DNA of 64,000 nt from Sphingomonadaceae bacterium (GTDB lineage Bacteria > Pseudomonadota > Alphaproteobacteria > Sphingomonadales > Sphingomonadaceae). The notes below the pieces were generated by a model. It saw nothing but the letters and a program-made list of their open reading frames with translations. It made no database searches and was not told the origin of the DNA. The stretch covers positions 124,001-188,000 of the forward strand of contig JAFAZF010000051.1 of the NCBI GenBank assembly GCA_019239915.1, given 5' to 3'. Position 1 is the stretch's first letter, and each line of letters starts with the position of its first letter. The position numbers and the translations under genes were made by a program. Positions 25,212 through 34,745 of the stretch are shown piece after piece.

Positions 25212-26096
25212 CTACTCCCACGTCGCCTCGGGGGGTAGGCTCATCAGGATCGCGTCGATGTTGCCGCCGGTCTTGAGGCCGAACAGCGTGCCGCGATCGT
25301 AGACCAGGTTGAATTCGGCGTAGCGGCCGCGCCAGGCGAGCTGGCGCGCCCTGTCGGCGGCGGTGAAGGGCGTGTCCCTCCGGCGCCGTACGATGCGCGG
25401 AAACACGTCGAGGAAGGCGCGGCCGACTGCCTGGGTGAAGGCGAACAGCGGCTCGAACCTGGCTTCGGACCCGCATTCGAGATGATCGTAGAAGATGCCG
25501 CCGACGCCGCGATGCGCCTTCCGGTGTGGAATGTAGAAGTAATCGTCGGCCCAGGCCTTGAAGCGCGGATGATCGGCGACGCCGGCATTGTCCTCGCAGG
25601 CACGCCGAAGCGCCGCGTGGAAATCGGCGGTGTCCTCCTCATAGGGGATCGGCGGATTGAGGTCGGCGCCGCCGCCGAACCAGCGCTTGGTCGTTGCGAG
25701 AAAGCGAGTGTTCATGTGGACCGCCGGCACGTGCGGGTTCGCCATGTGCGCGACGAGGCTGATGCCGGTGGCGAAGAAGCGCGGATCTTCGCCGGCGCCA
25801 TGGATCGTCCTGGCGAACTCGCCCTCGAACGCTCCGCCGACGGTGGAGACGTTGACGCCGACCTTCTCGAACACCTTGCCCTTCATCACCGCGCGCACGC
25901 CGCCGCCACCGTTGGGTCGACCCTCGGCATCGGTGCGATCCCATGGCGTGCGCTCGAACACCGCATCGCTGCCCGCTTCGCGCTCGATCGTCACGAAGGC
26001 GTCGCAGATTTCTGTCCTCAGCGATTCGAACCAGTCGCGCGCGCGCTGCTGCTCTCCATCCAGGGTGAGCGGGGCAGGGGAAAGCAGCGTCGCCAT
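25212..26096 (-). CDS. hemF: Oxygen-dependent coproporphyrinogen III oxidase
   Basis: HemF converts coproporphyrinogen III to protoporphyrinogen IX in haem synthesis, using O2. Family blocks are GGGGVRAVMKGKVFEKVGVN, FATGISLVAHMANPHVPAV, WFGGGADLNPPIPYEEDT and HRGVGGIFYDHL. At 294 residues it is typical. It is transcribed away from petA; the gene pair links haem synthesis and the bc1 complex by position only. Confidence 0.95.
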   Translation of the reverse strand: MATLLSPAPLTLDGEQQRARDWFESLRTEICDAFVTIEREAGSDAVFERTPWDRTDAEGRPNGGGGVRAVMKGKVFEKVGVNVSTVGGAFEGEFARTIHGAGEDPRFFATGISLVAHMANPHVPAVHMNTRFLATTKRWFGGGADLNPPIPYEEDTADFHAALRRACEDNAGVADHPRFKAWADDYFYIPHRKAHRGVGGIFYDHLECGSEARFEPLFAFTQAVGRAFLDVFPRIVRRRRDTPFTAADRARQLAWRGRYAEFNLVYDRGTLFGLKTGGNIDAILMSLPPEATWE

Positions 26097-26304
26097 GGCC
26101 GCTCGCTAGCCGTGCGCGCCGCCGTTGCGCAAGCGCCGCAAATTGTCAGTTGGCAAAGCGCTCCGGCCAAGGCTATCAGGCCGGCCAGCCGCCGGGGGAG
26201 CAAGGCGGTCGCGTGGGCTCAGGGGGTCATTGCCAGCATCGCCGATTTCCGGCGGCACGGCCCTCAGGCGCACGCTCCCGACCGAAGTGCCGAGGTTATT
26301 GCCG

Positions 26305-26901
26305 ATGTCGACGATCACGAACGCCGAGGATCCCAACCAGCGCCCGGCGGTGATCGGCGAAGAGACCGACCCGCATGGCGAGGGCGTGCGTCGCCGCGAC
26401 TTCATCAACATCGCCGCGGTGAGCTTCGCCGGTGTCGGCGCCGTCGCGACCGTCATCCCGCTGATCAATCAGATGAATCCGTCAGCGGACGTGCTCGCGC
26501 TCGCGCAGATCGAGGTCGATATCTCGAAGATCGCGACCGGTTCGGCGATCAAGACCGTGTGGCGCAAGCAGCCGGTCTTCATCCGCAACCTGACGGCGAA
26601 GGAGATCGCCGAGGCCGATGCCGTGCCGCTCTCCGCGCTGCGCGATCCGCAGACGCTCGAGGAACGCACCAAGCCCGGCAAGAAGAACTGGCTGATCACG
26701 CTCGGTGTCTGCACCCATCTCGGCTGCGTGCCGCTGGGCGCCGGCGCGGGCGAGAACAAGGGCCCCTATGGCGGCTATTTCTGCCCGTGCCACGGCTCGC
26801 AATACGATACCGCGGCGCGCATCCGCGGCGGGCCGGCGCCGAAGAACCTCGTCGTCCCCGAATATGCGTTCAAGTCCGACACCACCGTCCAGATCGGCTG
26901 A
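26305..26901 (+). CDS. petA: Ubiquinol-cytochrome c reductase Rieske iron-sulfur subunit
   Basis: I place the start at ATG 26305 (MSTITNAEDP), giving 198 residues; the track ORF is longer at the 5' end. A twin-arginine-like stretch before the membrane anchor (VRRRDFINIAAVSFAGVG) fits Tat export of Rieske proteins. The [2Fe-2S] ligands are in CTHLGC and CPCHGS. It accepts electrons from ubiquinol in the bc1 complex. It heads the petABC operon, 11 bases before petB. Confidence 0.95.
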   Translation: MSTITNAEDPNQRPAVIGEETDPHGEGVRRRDFINIAAVSFAGVGAVATVIPLINQMNPSADVLALAQIEVDISKIATGSAIKTVWRKQPVFIRNLTAKEIAEADAVPLSALRDPQTLEERTKPGKKNWLITLGVCTHLGCVPLGAGAGENKGPYGGYFCPCHGSQYDTAARIRGGPAPKNLVVPEYAFKSDTTVQIG

Positions 26902-26912
26902 GGTAGAGAAGA

Positions 26913-28208
26913 ATGAGCTTTCCCTGGGCTGAGCATTACGCACCCAAGCACCCGGTGATGCGGTGGCTGGACGAGAAGCTGCCGCTGCCGCGCCTGGTCT
27001 ACAGCGCGGTCGGCCCCGGCTATCCGGTGCCGCGCAACCTCAACTATTTCTGGAATTTCGGCATCCTCGCGGGCCTCGCGCTCGGCATCCAGATCGTTTC
27101 CGGCATCATCCTGGCGATGCACTATGCCGCGAACGGCACGGTGGCGTTCGACAGCGTCGAGCACATCATGCGCGACGTCAATTCGGGCTGGCTGATCCGC
27201 TACGCGCACATGAACGGCGCGAGCTTCTTCTTCATCGTGGTCTACATCCACATCTTCCGCGGCCTCTATTACGGTTCGTACAAGGCGCCGCGCGAGATGG
27301 TGTGGCTGCTCGGCGTCGTCATCTTCCTCTTGATGATGGCGACCGCGTTCATGGGCTACGTGCTTCCCTGGGGGCAGATGAGCTTCTGGGGCGCGCAGGT
27401 GATCACCGGCTTCTTCTCGGCCATTCCCGTGGTCGGCGAGCCGATCCGCGAATGGCTGCTCGGCGGCTTCGCGCCGGACAACGCCGCGCTCAACCGCTTC
27501 TTCTCGCTGCACTATCTGCTGCCGTTCGTGATCGCCGGCGTGATCGTGCTGCACATCTGGTCGCTGCACATCCCCGGCTCGAACAACCCGACCGGCGTCG
27601 ACGTGCAGGGCCCGCAGGATACGGTGCCGTTCCACCCCTACTATACGGCGAAGGACGGCTTCGGCGCCGGCGTTTTCCTGGTCTGCTACGCGCTGCTCAC
27701 CTTCTTCGCGCCGAACTATCTCGGCCATCCGGACAACTATATTCCGGCCAACCCGCTTTCGACGCCGGCGCACATCGTGCCCGAATGGTACTTCCTGCCC
27801 TTCTACGCGATCCTGAAGTCGTTCACCTTCAACTTCCTGTGGATCCCGGCGAAGCTGTGGGGCGTGATGGCCATGTTCGGCTCGATCCTGCTGCTGTTCT
27901 TCCTGCCCTGGATCGACGGCTCGCCGGTGCGCTCGGCCAACTACCGGCCGCTCTACCAGAAGTTCTTCTGGATCCTGCTCGTCGACGTGCTGATCCTCGG
28001 CTATCTCGGCCAGGCGGAGGTGACGCCGATGGTGGTGCTCGCCAGCCAGATCTGCGCCATCTATTACTTCTCGCATTTCCTCATCATCCTGCCGATCGTG
28101 TCGCGGATCGAGCGGCCGCTGCCGCTGCCGAATTCGATCACCGAATCCGTCCTCCACGGCGAAGCCGCGGAAGCCGCACCGATCGGCCTTGCGGCCGCGA
28201 GCCACTAG
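26913..28208 (+). CDS. petB: Cytochrome b of the bc1 complex
   Basis: The 431-residue membrane protein carries the two b-type haems and both quinone sites. Visible hallmarks are [51 protein letters not shown] and the Qo-site PEWY motif ([15 protein letters not shown]). Haem-ligand histidines are in the second and fourth helices. Full-length, bacterial type. It lies between petA and petC with 11- and 15-base gaps. Confidence 0.97.
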   Translation: MSFPWAEHYAPKHPVMRWLDEKLPLPRLVYSAVGPGYPVPRNLNYFWNFGILAGLALGIQIVSGIILAMHYAANGTVAFDSVEHIMRDVNSGWLIRYAHMNGASFFFIVVYIHIFRGLYYGSYKAPREMVWLLGVVIFLLMMATAFMGYVLPWGQMSFWGAQVITGFFSAIPVVGEPIREWLLGGFAPDNAALNRFFSLHYLLPFVIAGVIVLHIWSLHIPGSNNPTGVDVQGPQDTVPFHPYYTAKDGFGAGVFLVCYALLTFFAPNYLGHPDNYIPANPLSTPAHIVPEWYFLPFYAILKSFTFNFLWIPAKLWGVMAMFGSILLLFFLPWIDGSPVRSANYRPLYQKFFWILLVDVLILGYLGQAEVTPMVVLASQICAIYYFSHFLIILPIVSRIERPLPLPNSITESVLHGEAAEAAPIGLAAASH

Positions 28209-28223
28209 GAGAGCCCGACTACC

Positions 28224-29051
28224 ATGCTCGCCCGCATCTTCGCCCCGATCGTCGTCGGCCTCGGCTTCGTCACGGCGCTTGTCTTCGCGATCCTGTTCAC
28301 GCCGCACGACGCCGCGCAGCCGAACGTCGTCGAGGAATTCCACAAGGATCCGAAGGCGATCCACTACGCCTCCGACGGTCCGCTCGGTAAGTTCGACCGC
28401 CAGCAGCTGCAGCGCGGCTTCCAGGTCTATCAGGAAGTCTGCTCGGCCTGCCACTCGATCCGGCTCGTGCACTTCCGCGATCTCGAGGAGATCGGCTTCA
28501 CGAAGCCGGAGGTGAAGGCGATCGCCAAGCAGTACAAGATCGAGCAGCCCTCGATCAATCCGGACACCGGCGAGGCGACGACGCGCAAGAACCTGCCGTC
28601 CGATCCGATCCCGTGGAACTTCGCCAACGAGATTGCCGCGCGCGCCGCGAACAACAACGCGCTGCCGCCCGATCTCTCGCTGATGGTGAAGGCTCGCGAG
28701 GGCGGGGCGCCCTACATCTATTCGCTGCTCACGGGCTTCGCTCCGGTTCCGGCGAACCTGCCCGCGTCCAACCGCCCGGCGCCGAACCTCCACTACAATC
28801 CCTATTTCGCGAACCTCAACATCGCGATGCCGCCGCCGCTCACCGCCGACGGCCAGGTGGAATATTCGGACGGCACCAAGGCGACCGTCGATCAGATGGC
28901 CCGCGACGTCTCGGCCTTCCTGATCTGGACCGCGGAGCCCAAGCTCGAGGCGCGGCACCGGGCGGGCATCGGCGTGGTGATCTTCCTGCTGATTGCGACC
29001 GTCCTCGCGTACATGTCGTACCGCAACATCTGGGCCGGCAAGAAGCATTGA
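28224..29051 (+). CDS. petC: Cytochrome c1
   Basis: The haem c site is CSACHS; the Met ligand is probably in NIAMPPPL. An N-terminal hydrophobic segment (IFAPIVVGLGFVTALVFAIL) directs export, and the protein ends in a membrane anchor (IGVVIFLLIATVLAYMSY) with a short basic tail. At 275 residues it is normal. It passes electrons from the Rieske protein to soluble or membrane cytochrome c. Last gene of petABC. Confidence 0.96.
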   Translation: MLARIFAPIVVGLGFVTALVFAILFTPHDAAQPNVVEEFHKDPKAIHYASDGPLGKFDRQQLQRGFQVYQEVCSACHSIRLVHFRDLEEIGFTKPEVKAIAKQYKIEQPSINPDTGEATTRKNLPSDPIPWNFANEIAARAANNNALPPDLSLMVKAREGGAPYIYSLLTGFAPVPANLPASNRPAPNLHYNPYFANLNIAMPPPLTADGQVEYSDGTKATVDQMARDVSAFLIWTAEPKLEARHRAGIGVVIFLLIATVLAYMSYRNIWAGKKH

Positions 29052-29083
29052 TCGGGCGGGGAGGACGGCCCTCGTCCTCCCGC
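29052..29083 (+). terminator. Terminator-like hairpin after petC
   Basis: GGCGGGGAGGAC pairs with GTCCTCCCGCC (one bulge) directly after the petC stop. There is no clear T-run, so it may instead protect the 3' end of the pet transcript. Confidence 0.5.
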
Positions 29084-29092
29084 CTATGTCGT

Positions 29093-29166
29093 CACCCCGG
29101 CACAGGCCGGGGTCCAGAGTCTCGGGCGATCCGCCTGCTTCTGGACCCCGGTCTGTGCCGGGGTGG
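29093..29166. repeat. Inverted repeat (family C) between petC and apt
   Basis: CACCCCGGCACAGGCCGGGG and TCCAGAG face, in inverted order, CTGGACCCCGGTCTGTGCCGGGGTG. Each arm holds its own small hairpin. Only one copy is seen in the window; similar elements are frequent in sphingomonad genomes. Confidence 0.75.
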
Positions 29167-29190
29167 CGTGTTTCAGGAAGGGCGAAGACT

Positions 29191-29724
<534 letters not shown>

Positions 29725-29776
29725 GCCCCATGAGGGCGTCTCAATTCCTGCGCCGCTTAACATTTAAATTCGGATG

Positions 29777-29861
29777 CCGTTCGCCCTGAGCCTGTCGAAG
29801 GGCTGTTCTTTTCCGCACGAAGCAGAAAAAGACAGTGCTTCGACGAGCTCAGCACGAACGG
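29777..29861. repeat. REP-like inverted repeat (family A variant) after apt
   Basis: CCGTTCGCCCTGAGCCTGTCGAAGG faces GCTTCGACGAGCTCAGCACGAACGG across a spacer that itself contains complementary TTCTTTTCC/AGAAAAAGAC-type sequence. It lies between convergent genes apt and maoC-like. Confidence 0.8.
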
Positions 29862-29879
29862 TTTTCCCGCGACTTCGTG

Positions 29880-30338
29880 CTAAACCACCCGCCGCCGGAT
29901 CAACTCGGTCGCGACGAAGGTCATCACGCGCTCGCCATGCTGGTTGTGGAGCGTCGAGCGGCTCCGCATCGTGCCGCGGTCGGGCTTGCTGCGCGATGGC
30001 GTCACCTCCAGCACTTCCCATTCGAGACTGAGCGTGTCGCCGGCATAGACCGGCTTCAGCCAGCGCAGCTCGTCGACTCCCGCGCCGGCGAGCACCGGCG
30101 TGAGGTCGCCGCGGGCACGGCGATGCTCGACGAGCAAGCGCATGGCGATCCCGGCCGATTGCCAGCCGCTCGCCGCCAGCCTGCCGAACAGCGGGTTCGC
30201 CGCGGCGGCCGCGTCGTCGAGATGGAAATCCTGCGGATCGTAGAGCCGCGCGAACGCGAAGATCGCCTCGCGTTCGACCGGGAAAGCGCCAAACCGCTCC
30301 ACCAAGCCCGGCTCGTAGTCGTCCAGCCAGCGGGTCAC
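29880..30338 (-). CDS. MaoC-family hot-dog-fold dehydratase
   Basis: The 152 residues fit the MaoC/R-hydratase layout: FARLYDPQDFHLDDAAAAAN (containing the D-x-x-x-x-H catalytic pair) and NPLFGRLAASGWQSAGIAMR, then PVYAGDTLSLEWEVLEV. These enzymes hydrate 2-enoyl-CoA or related thioesters. It starts four bases after ychF ends, so it belongs to the ychF transcript. The exact substrate is unknown. Confidence 0.88.
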   Translation of the reverse strand: MTRWLDDYEPGLVERFGAFPVEREAIFAFARLYDPQDFHLDDAAAAANPLFGRLAASGWQSAGIAMRLLVEHRRARGDLTPVLAGAGVDELRWLKPVYAGDTLSLEWEVLEVTPSRSKPDRGTMRSRSTLHNQHGERVMTFVATELIRRRVV

Positions 30339-30342
30339 CGCG

Positions 30343-31440
30343 TCATACGTTGAAGCGGAACAGCATCACATCGCCATCCTTGACGACATAATCCTTGCCT
30401 TCCGAGCGCAGCTTGCCGGCCTCGCGCGCGCCTGCCTCGCCGTTGAACTGGACATAGTCGTCATAGGCGATCGTCTCGGCGCGGATGAAGCCGCGCTCGA
30501 AATCGGAGTGGATCGCGCCCGCGGCCTGCGGCGCCTTCGAGCCGACCGGGATCGTCCAGGCGCGCGACTCCTTCGGGCCGGCGGTGAAGAAGGTGAGCAG
30601 GTCGAGCAGCGCATAACCGGCGCGGATCACGCGGGCGAGGCCGGTCTCCTCGAGCCCGAGGTCGCTCAGGAAGGCGGGGCGATCCGCGGCGTCCATCGTC
30701 GCGATCTCGGCCTCGATCGCCGCCGAGATCACCACCGCCTGCGCACCTTCCGCCTGCGCCTTCGCGAACACGCGGGCGGAGTGGGCGTTGCCCTCGGCAG
30801 CATTCTCTTCCTCGACGTTGCAGACGTAGAGTACCGGCTTGGCGGTGAGCAGCTGCGCCTGCGCGAAGTGGCGCGCCTCGTCCTCGTCCCTCGGTTCGGT
30901 CAATCGCGCGGGCTTGCCGTCGCGCAGCAGCGCGAGCGCTGCCCCGAGCACGCTCGCCGCGCTCTTGGCTTCCTTGTCGCCCTGCTGCCCCTTCTTCTGG
31001 AGATTGGGGACGCGCTTCTCGAGGCTCTCGAGATCGGCGAGCATCAGCTCAGTCTCAACCGTCTCGGCGTCGGCGATCGGATCGACCTTGCCCTCGACAT
31101 GCGTCACCTCGCCCTCGAAGCAGCGCAGCACGTGGATGATCGCATCGACCTCGCGGATATTGCCGAGGAACTGGTTGCCCAGCCCTTCGCCCGTGGAAGC
31201 GCCGCGCACGAGGCCGGCGATGTCGACGAATCCGAGCTGTGTCTCGACGACCTTGGCCGAGTGAGCGATGTCGGCGAGCTTCGAGAGGCGCGGATCGGGC
31301 ACCGCGACCTGGCCGACATTGGGCTCGATCGTGCAGAACGGATAGTTGGCCGCCTGCGCCGCGGCGGTCTCGGTCAAGGCATTGAAGAGCGTCGATTTGC
31401 CGACGTTGGGCAGGCCGACGATGCCGCAGCGGAAACCCAT
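30343..31440 (-). CDS. ychF: Redox-regulated ATPase YchF (Obg-like)
   Basis: YchF is a ribosome-associated P-loop protein that prefers ATP over GTP. The Walker A motif is GIVGLPNVGKSTLFNALT; the usual NKxD specificity motif is replaced by NVEE (VLYVCNVEEENA), typical of the family. The C-terminal TGS-like domain ends in KDGDVMLFRFNV. I start at ATG 31440 (MGFRCGIVG), giving 365 residues; the track start is upstream. maoC follows in the same direction. Confidence 0.96.
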   Translation of the reverse strand: MGFRCGIVGLPNVGKSTLFNALTETAAAQAANYPFCTIEPNVGQVAVPDPRLSKLADIAHSAKVVETQLGFVDIAGLVRGASTGEGLGNQFLGNIREVDAIIHVLRCFEGEVTHVEGKVDPIADAETVETELMLADLESLEKRVPNLQKKGQQGDKEAKSAASVLGAALALLRDGKPARLTEPRDEDEARHFAQAQLLTAKPVLYVCNVEEENAAEGNAHSARVFAKAQAEGAQAVVISAAIEAEIATMDAADRPAFLSDLGLEETGLARVIRAGYALLDLLTFFTAGPKESRAWTIPVGSKAPQAAGAIHSDFERGFIRAETIAYDDYVQFNGEAGAREAGKLRSEGKDYVVKDGDVMLFRFNV

Positions 31441-31571
31441 GATGCGCTTTCTATGAGGAAGGTTCGCGCCGCTCCTTAGGCAAAGGGCGGGGGCGGGGAA
31501 AGGGCGCGAGGAACGCGCCGCGCGACGCTTCGTTGATCTGGGTGAAACCGATGACGGCAAAGGAGGCCGAC

Positions 31572-31787
31572 ATGGCCACGATCGATCCCAAGGCTGAGGA
31601 TAAGGCGAAGCTCGCCGAGGAAACCGAGATCGCCGAGGAAGAAGAGTATCTCATCCGCAAGAAGGCGCGCGCCAACGCCGTAGACGATGGCGATGCGGCG
31701 CATGGCGGCGGCATGGGCGCCACGGGCTCGGCGCCCGATTTCGGCCGGCCGAAGAATTTTTCCGGCGTTGACGACCAGGGGCTTTGA
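31572..31787 (+). CDS. Hypothetical acidic small protein (71 aa)
   Basis: A strong Shine-Dalgarno (AAAGGAGG) lies six bases before the ATG at 31572, so this start beats the track's 31533. The product begins MATIDPKAEDKAKLAEE, is highly charged and helical at first, and ends in a glycine-rich tail (AAHGGGMGATGSAPDFGRP). No membrane segment or known domain. It is divergent from ychF. Confidence 0.65.
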   Translation: MATIDPKAEDKAKLAEETEIAEEEEYLIRKKARANAVDDGDAAHGGGMGATGSAPDFGRPKNFSGVDDQGL

Positions 31788-31803
31788 ATTCGCGAACGGC
31801 GGC

Positions 31804-31931
31804 TAGAACGCTATTCGATCAGCCTGAATCTCCTCAGCCGTCCGGGCTGAGCACGCGCTGTGGCTGCCCTTCGACTTCGCTCAGGGCGAACGGGGGAAAT
31901 GGTGGATTAGTAAGCTCGAAAAATGCTCTAA
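31804..31931. repeat. Long composite repeat (family A core), copy 2
   Basis: This is a near-identical copy of the segment at 21515-21652, starting TAGAACGCTATTCGATCAG and ending GAAAAATGCTCTAA. About ten bases inside the left half are missing relative to copy 1, which breaks part of the left palindrome arm. It lies between the small acidic gene and pth. Confidence 0.8.
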
Positions 31932-31937
31932 AGATCG

Positions 31938-32022
31938 CCGTTTGTGCTGAGCTTGTCGAAGCATTGTCCTTCTTCTCCCCACGAAGAAAGAACAACGCTT
32001 CGACTAGGCTCCGGGCGACGGG
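31938..32022. repeat. REP-like inverted repeat (family A variant) before pth
   Basis: CCGTTTGTGCTGAGCTTGTCGAAGC faces GCTTCGACTAGGCTCCGGGCGACGGG; the spacer has TTCTTC.../GAAGAAAG pairing. It directly follows the composite repeat. Together the two fill the 254-base gap 31788-32041. Confidence 0.7.
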
Positions 32023-32041
32023 CGGATGATGATGCCTCCGC

Positions 32042-32611
32042 TCAATCCTGCAACCGCAGTGCCACCTCGTTCATAAAGCGGGCATCGTCGCCGGCGGCGA
32101 GCCAGGGCGCTTCAGCCGCGATCGCGCCGAGCATGCCGGCGAGCGGGTCCATCTCGCTCTTGGAATAGTTGCCGAGCACGTGACCGGTGACGCGGTCCTT
32201 GTGGCCGGGGTGGCCAATGCCGATGCGCACGCGCCGGAACGCGTTGCCGATGTGCGGTTCGGTCGAGCGCAGGCCGTTATGGCCGGCGGTGCCGCCGCCG
32301 ACCTTCACCTTGACCTTGAACGGGGCGAGATCGAGCTCGTCGTGAAAAAGCGTGACGTCGCCGACGTCGAGCTTGTGGAAGCGCGCCGCCTCGCCGACGG
32401 ATCTGCCACTCTCGTTCATGAACGTCGCGGGCTTGAGCAGCAGGATGCGCTCGCTGCCGATCCGGCCTTGAGCGACCCAGCCCTGGAAGCCTTTCTTCCA
32501 CGCGTCGAAGCGGTGAACCTCGGCGATCGCGTCGACGGCCATGAAGCCGACATTGTGCCGGTTGAGCGCGTGTTGCGCCCCCGGATTGCCGAGGCCGACC
32601 CAGAGCTGCAC
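32042..32611 (-). CDS. pth: Peptidyl-tRNA hydrolase
   Basis: Pth frees tRNA from stalled peptidyl-tRNA. Motifs are LWVGLGNPGAQHALNRHNVGF (with the catalytic His in NRHNVGF), KPATFMNESGRSVGEAARF, FHDELDLAPFKVKVK and GGGTAGHNGLRS. The start is unsettled: a GTG at 32611 (QLWVGLG right after it, with GGGAG upstream) fits the usual Pth N-terminus, while the ATG at 32632 adds seven residues. rplY lies upstream in the same direction. Confidence 0.92.
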   Translation of the reverse strand: MQLWVGLGNPGAQHALNRHNVGFMAVDAIAEVHRFDAWKKGFQGWVAQGRIGSERILLLKPATFMNESGRSVGEAARFHKLDVGDVTLFHDELDLAPFKVKVKVGGGTAGHNGLRSTEPHIGNAFRRVRIGIGHPGHKDRVTGHVLGNYSKSEMDPLAGMLGAIAAEAPWLAAGDDARFMNEVALRLQD

Positions 32612-32633
32612 TTCGGCTCCCGCTCCTCTCATT

Positions 32634-32760
32634 CCCTCTCTCGCCTTTGCGGGAGAGGGTTAGGGTGAGGGTCTTTCTGCCTCGGGCTGATTCAGCCGCG
32701 ACGCGTCGTTTCAAACGAACAAGACCCTCACCCGACCCTCTCCCGCCAGCGGGAGAGGGA
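32634..32760. repeat. Paired inverted repeat (family B) between pth and rplY
   Basis: CCCTCTCTCGCCTTTGCGGG and GAGAGGGTTAGGGTGAGGGTC are answered by GACCCTCACCCGACCCTCTCC and a closing hairpin (CCCGCCAGCGGG). Each half is a hairpin and the halves are inverted copies. The same type recurs at 34571, 35619, 36014, 37198 and 38030. Confidence 0.8.
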
Positions 32761-32787
32761 GGAGAAAGGGCTGCGACGAAGTCGGGA

Positions 32788-33414
32788 CTAAGCCCCTTCG
32801 CCCTCGCCGACGACCTCGGTCTGGACGTCGCCTTCCTGGCTCTTGAGCGCGGACGGCGCGACGATCGTCGCCAGCGTCTCGTCTTCCTCGTGGGAGACGG
32901 CTTTGGCGCCCGCCGGCAGCGTGATCTGCGAAAGATGGAGCGAGGCGCCGACCTCGAGCCCCTTCAGCGAGACGGTGATCTCGCTCGGGATGTTCGCGGC
33001 ATCGACGACCAGTTCGAGCTCGTGATGGATGATCGAGAGCACGCCGCCGCGCTTGATGCCGGGGCTCTCCTCCTCGTCCGCGAACACGATCGGCACGTTG
33101 ACGTGAACGCTGGCATGCTCATCGATGCGCAGGAAGTCGACATGCAGCGGGCGGTCGGTGACCGGGTGGAACTGGACGTCCTTCGGCAGCGTCCGGGTCG
33201 CCTCGCCGGCGCCCTCGATCATCACCACCGTGTTCATGAAGTGGCCGGTGCCCAGCATCTTGACGAGCTCGCGCTCGTTGACGCTGATCGCCAGCGGCTC
33301 CTTCTTCTCGCCGTAGATCACGGCGGGGACGCGGCCCTCGCGGCGCAGATAACGGGAGGCTCCCTTGCCAGCCCGCTCGCGCGCCTCGGCCGACAGCGTC
33401 AGCACATCGCTCAT
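32788..33414 (-). CDS. rplY: 50S ribosomal protein L25 / general stress protein Ctc
   Basis: Bacterial L25 of the long CTC/TL5 type binds 5S rRNA. The N-terminal domain ([20 protein letters not shown], then [20 protein letters not shown]) is followed by the TL5 C-terminal domain ([40 protein letters not shown]). 208 residues, normal for alphaproteobacteria. The gene order rplY-pth-ychF is common in this class. Confidence 0.95.
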   Translation of the reverse strand: MSDVLTLSAEARERAGKGASRYLRREGRVPAVIYGEKKEPLAISVNERELVKMLGTGHFMNTVVMIEGAGEATRTLPKDVQFHPVTDRPLHVDFLRIDEHASVHVNVPIVFADEEESPGIKRGGVLSIIHHELELVVDAANIPSEITVSLKGLEVGASLHLSQITLPAGAKAVSHEEDETLATIVAPSALKSQEGDVQTEVVGEGEGA

Positions 33415-33522
33415 CGCATGTCTCCAGTTCGCATGAGTTCAAGAACCGGCCGAGCCTCCAGGGATGACCCCGGCCGGAAGCGGGCGCGCATAGGGGAAGA
33501 GGCGACATTTGCCAAGCAAAAC

Positions 33523-33607
33523 CCGTTCGTGCCGAGCGTAGTCGAAGCACGTGCAGCATTGAGGTGCCGCTTGTGACACGTAATTCGGCTGCGCTCAGGA
33601 CGAACGG
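33523..33607. repeat. REP-like inverted repeat (family A) upstream of rplY
   Basis: CCCGTTCGTGCCGAGCGTAGTCGAAGC faces a partly degenerate arm ATTCGGCTGCGCTCAGGACGAACGG. It lies between the rplY start and the end of the TraB/GumN gene. Confidence 0.75.
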
Positions 33608-33628
33608 ATGCCGCTTTTTACGGAAGCG

Positions 33629-34525
33629 TCACTCCACCCGATCGACCCTGAAGCCCTTCGCCTCGAGCAGGTGGACCACCGATCCCGGTCCCGCAAGGTG
33701 GCCAGCGCCGACTGCGACGAGCGTGGCGCCCGGTTGACCGAGCCGCTTGGCGATCGCGTCCGCCCAGGCCGCATTGCGGCGGGTGAGCAGCGCGTCGCGC
33801 AGCGCCGGCGAGGCCTTGAAATCCTTGTCGAAGCTCGCGCTGATCGCGGCCTCGTCGCCCTTGCTCCACGCCGCCAGCATCGCCGCGAACTCGCGCTTGT
33901 CGTCGGCCGGATCCTCGAGCACGCTCTGCAGGAACTCGACCTGCTGCGCTTCCGGCAGATCGTGGAGGATGTCGAGCTGCTGCTCGGCGGTCTCGAGCGT
34001 GGCGATCGGCTTGCGCGCGGCGTTGAACTGCGCCTTCAGCACCTCCTCGACGCCGTTCGCGGCGCTGACGCCGAGATCGCCCATCGAGACGCCGAACAGC
34101 ATGAACGCCGCGGCCCAGGTCGCCATCCCGTTGAACGTCGTCGCCGGCGCGCCGGCCTTGGCCTCGAGCGCGGCGAGCGCAGGGCGATAGAAGGGCGCGA
34201 CGCGTTCGGCGAGCGGCGGCAGCGTCTGCGTCGGTGCGGCGAGCTTGGCGAAGGTCGCCGCCGCGGCGGCCGGATCACCGTCGATCTTCGCCTCGATGAC
34301 GAGTTCGCGTGCGGCGGCGAAGCTGCGGTCGAGCTTGGGATTGCGCCACCGAAAGCCGGCGGGAAGCGCGTGGATCGTTCCGAACAGCCACACGGTCGCG
34401 CCGCCCTTGCGCACCACCCACAGGGCCGGATGCGCCGCCGGGCGAGGCGCGGGCGGCTTCGCCGAGAGCGGCGCGGCGAAGAGAAGCAACGCCGACAGCG
34501 CGGCGCGGAGGCGAGGCAAAGGCAT
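33629..34525 (-). CDS. TraB/GumN family protein, exported
   Basis: A signal peptide (LRAALSALLLFAAPLSA) precedes a TraB/GumN body that starts with the family motif PALWVVRKGGATVWLFGTIH and ends with GATLVAVGAGHLAGPGSVVH, where the GxxH repeats at both ends match. The fold is related to predicted metalloproteases of the ChaN/TIKI group; a real substrate is unknown. 298 residues. It is a single minus-strand gene divergent from glyQ. Confidence 0.85.
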   Translation of the reverse strand: MPLPRLRAALSALLLFAAPLSAKPPAPRPAAHPALWVVRKGGATVWLFGTIHALPAGFRWRNPKLDRSFAAARELVIEAKIDGDPAAAAATFAKLAAPTQTLPPLAERVAPFYRPALAALEAKAGAPATTFNGMATWAAAFMLFGVSMGDLGVSAANGVEEVLKAQFNAARKPIATLETAEQQLDILHDLPEAQQVEFLQSVLEDPADDKREFAAMLAAWSKGDEAAISASFDKDFKASPALRDALLTRRNAAWADAIAKRLGQPGATLVAVGAGHLAGPGSVVHLLEAKGFRVDRVE

Positions 34526-34570
34526 GGATGCTGTCTAGCCGAGGCAGGCTCAACCGCAATCTCCAACGCG

Positions 34571-34671
34571 GTCCCCCTCCTTGGAGGGGATGGGGTAGGG
34601 GTGGGTTGCGGTCGATCGGAGCACTTCGCTTCTTCTCCACCCACCCCGACCCTCCGTTCCAGGGAGGGGAG
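34571..34671. repeat. Paired inverted repeat (family B) between TraB/GumN and glyQ genes
   Basis: GTCCCCCTCCTTGGAGGGGATGGGGTAGGGGTGGG faces, across ~30 bases, CCACCCACCCCGACCCTCCGTTCCAGGGAGGGG. It lies in the divergent 220-base gap, so it overlaps the likely promoter zone of glyQ. Confidence 0.75.
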
Positions 34672-34745
34672 AAGTGCCCCTCGCTTGACCCCTCGGCCCT
34701 GCTGCGCCAGAGCGTCACGCCTCGTCTAACCCGGAGCCTGCCCCC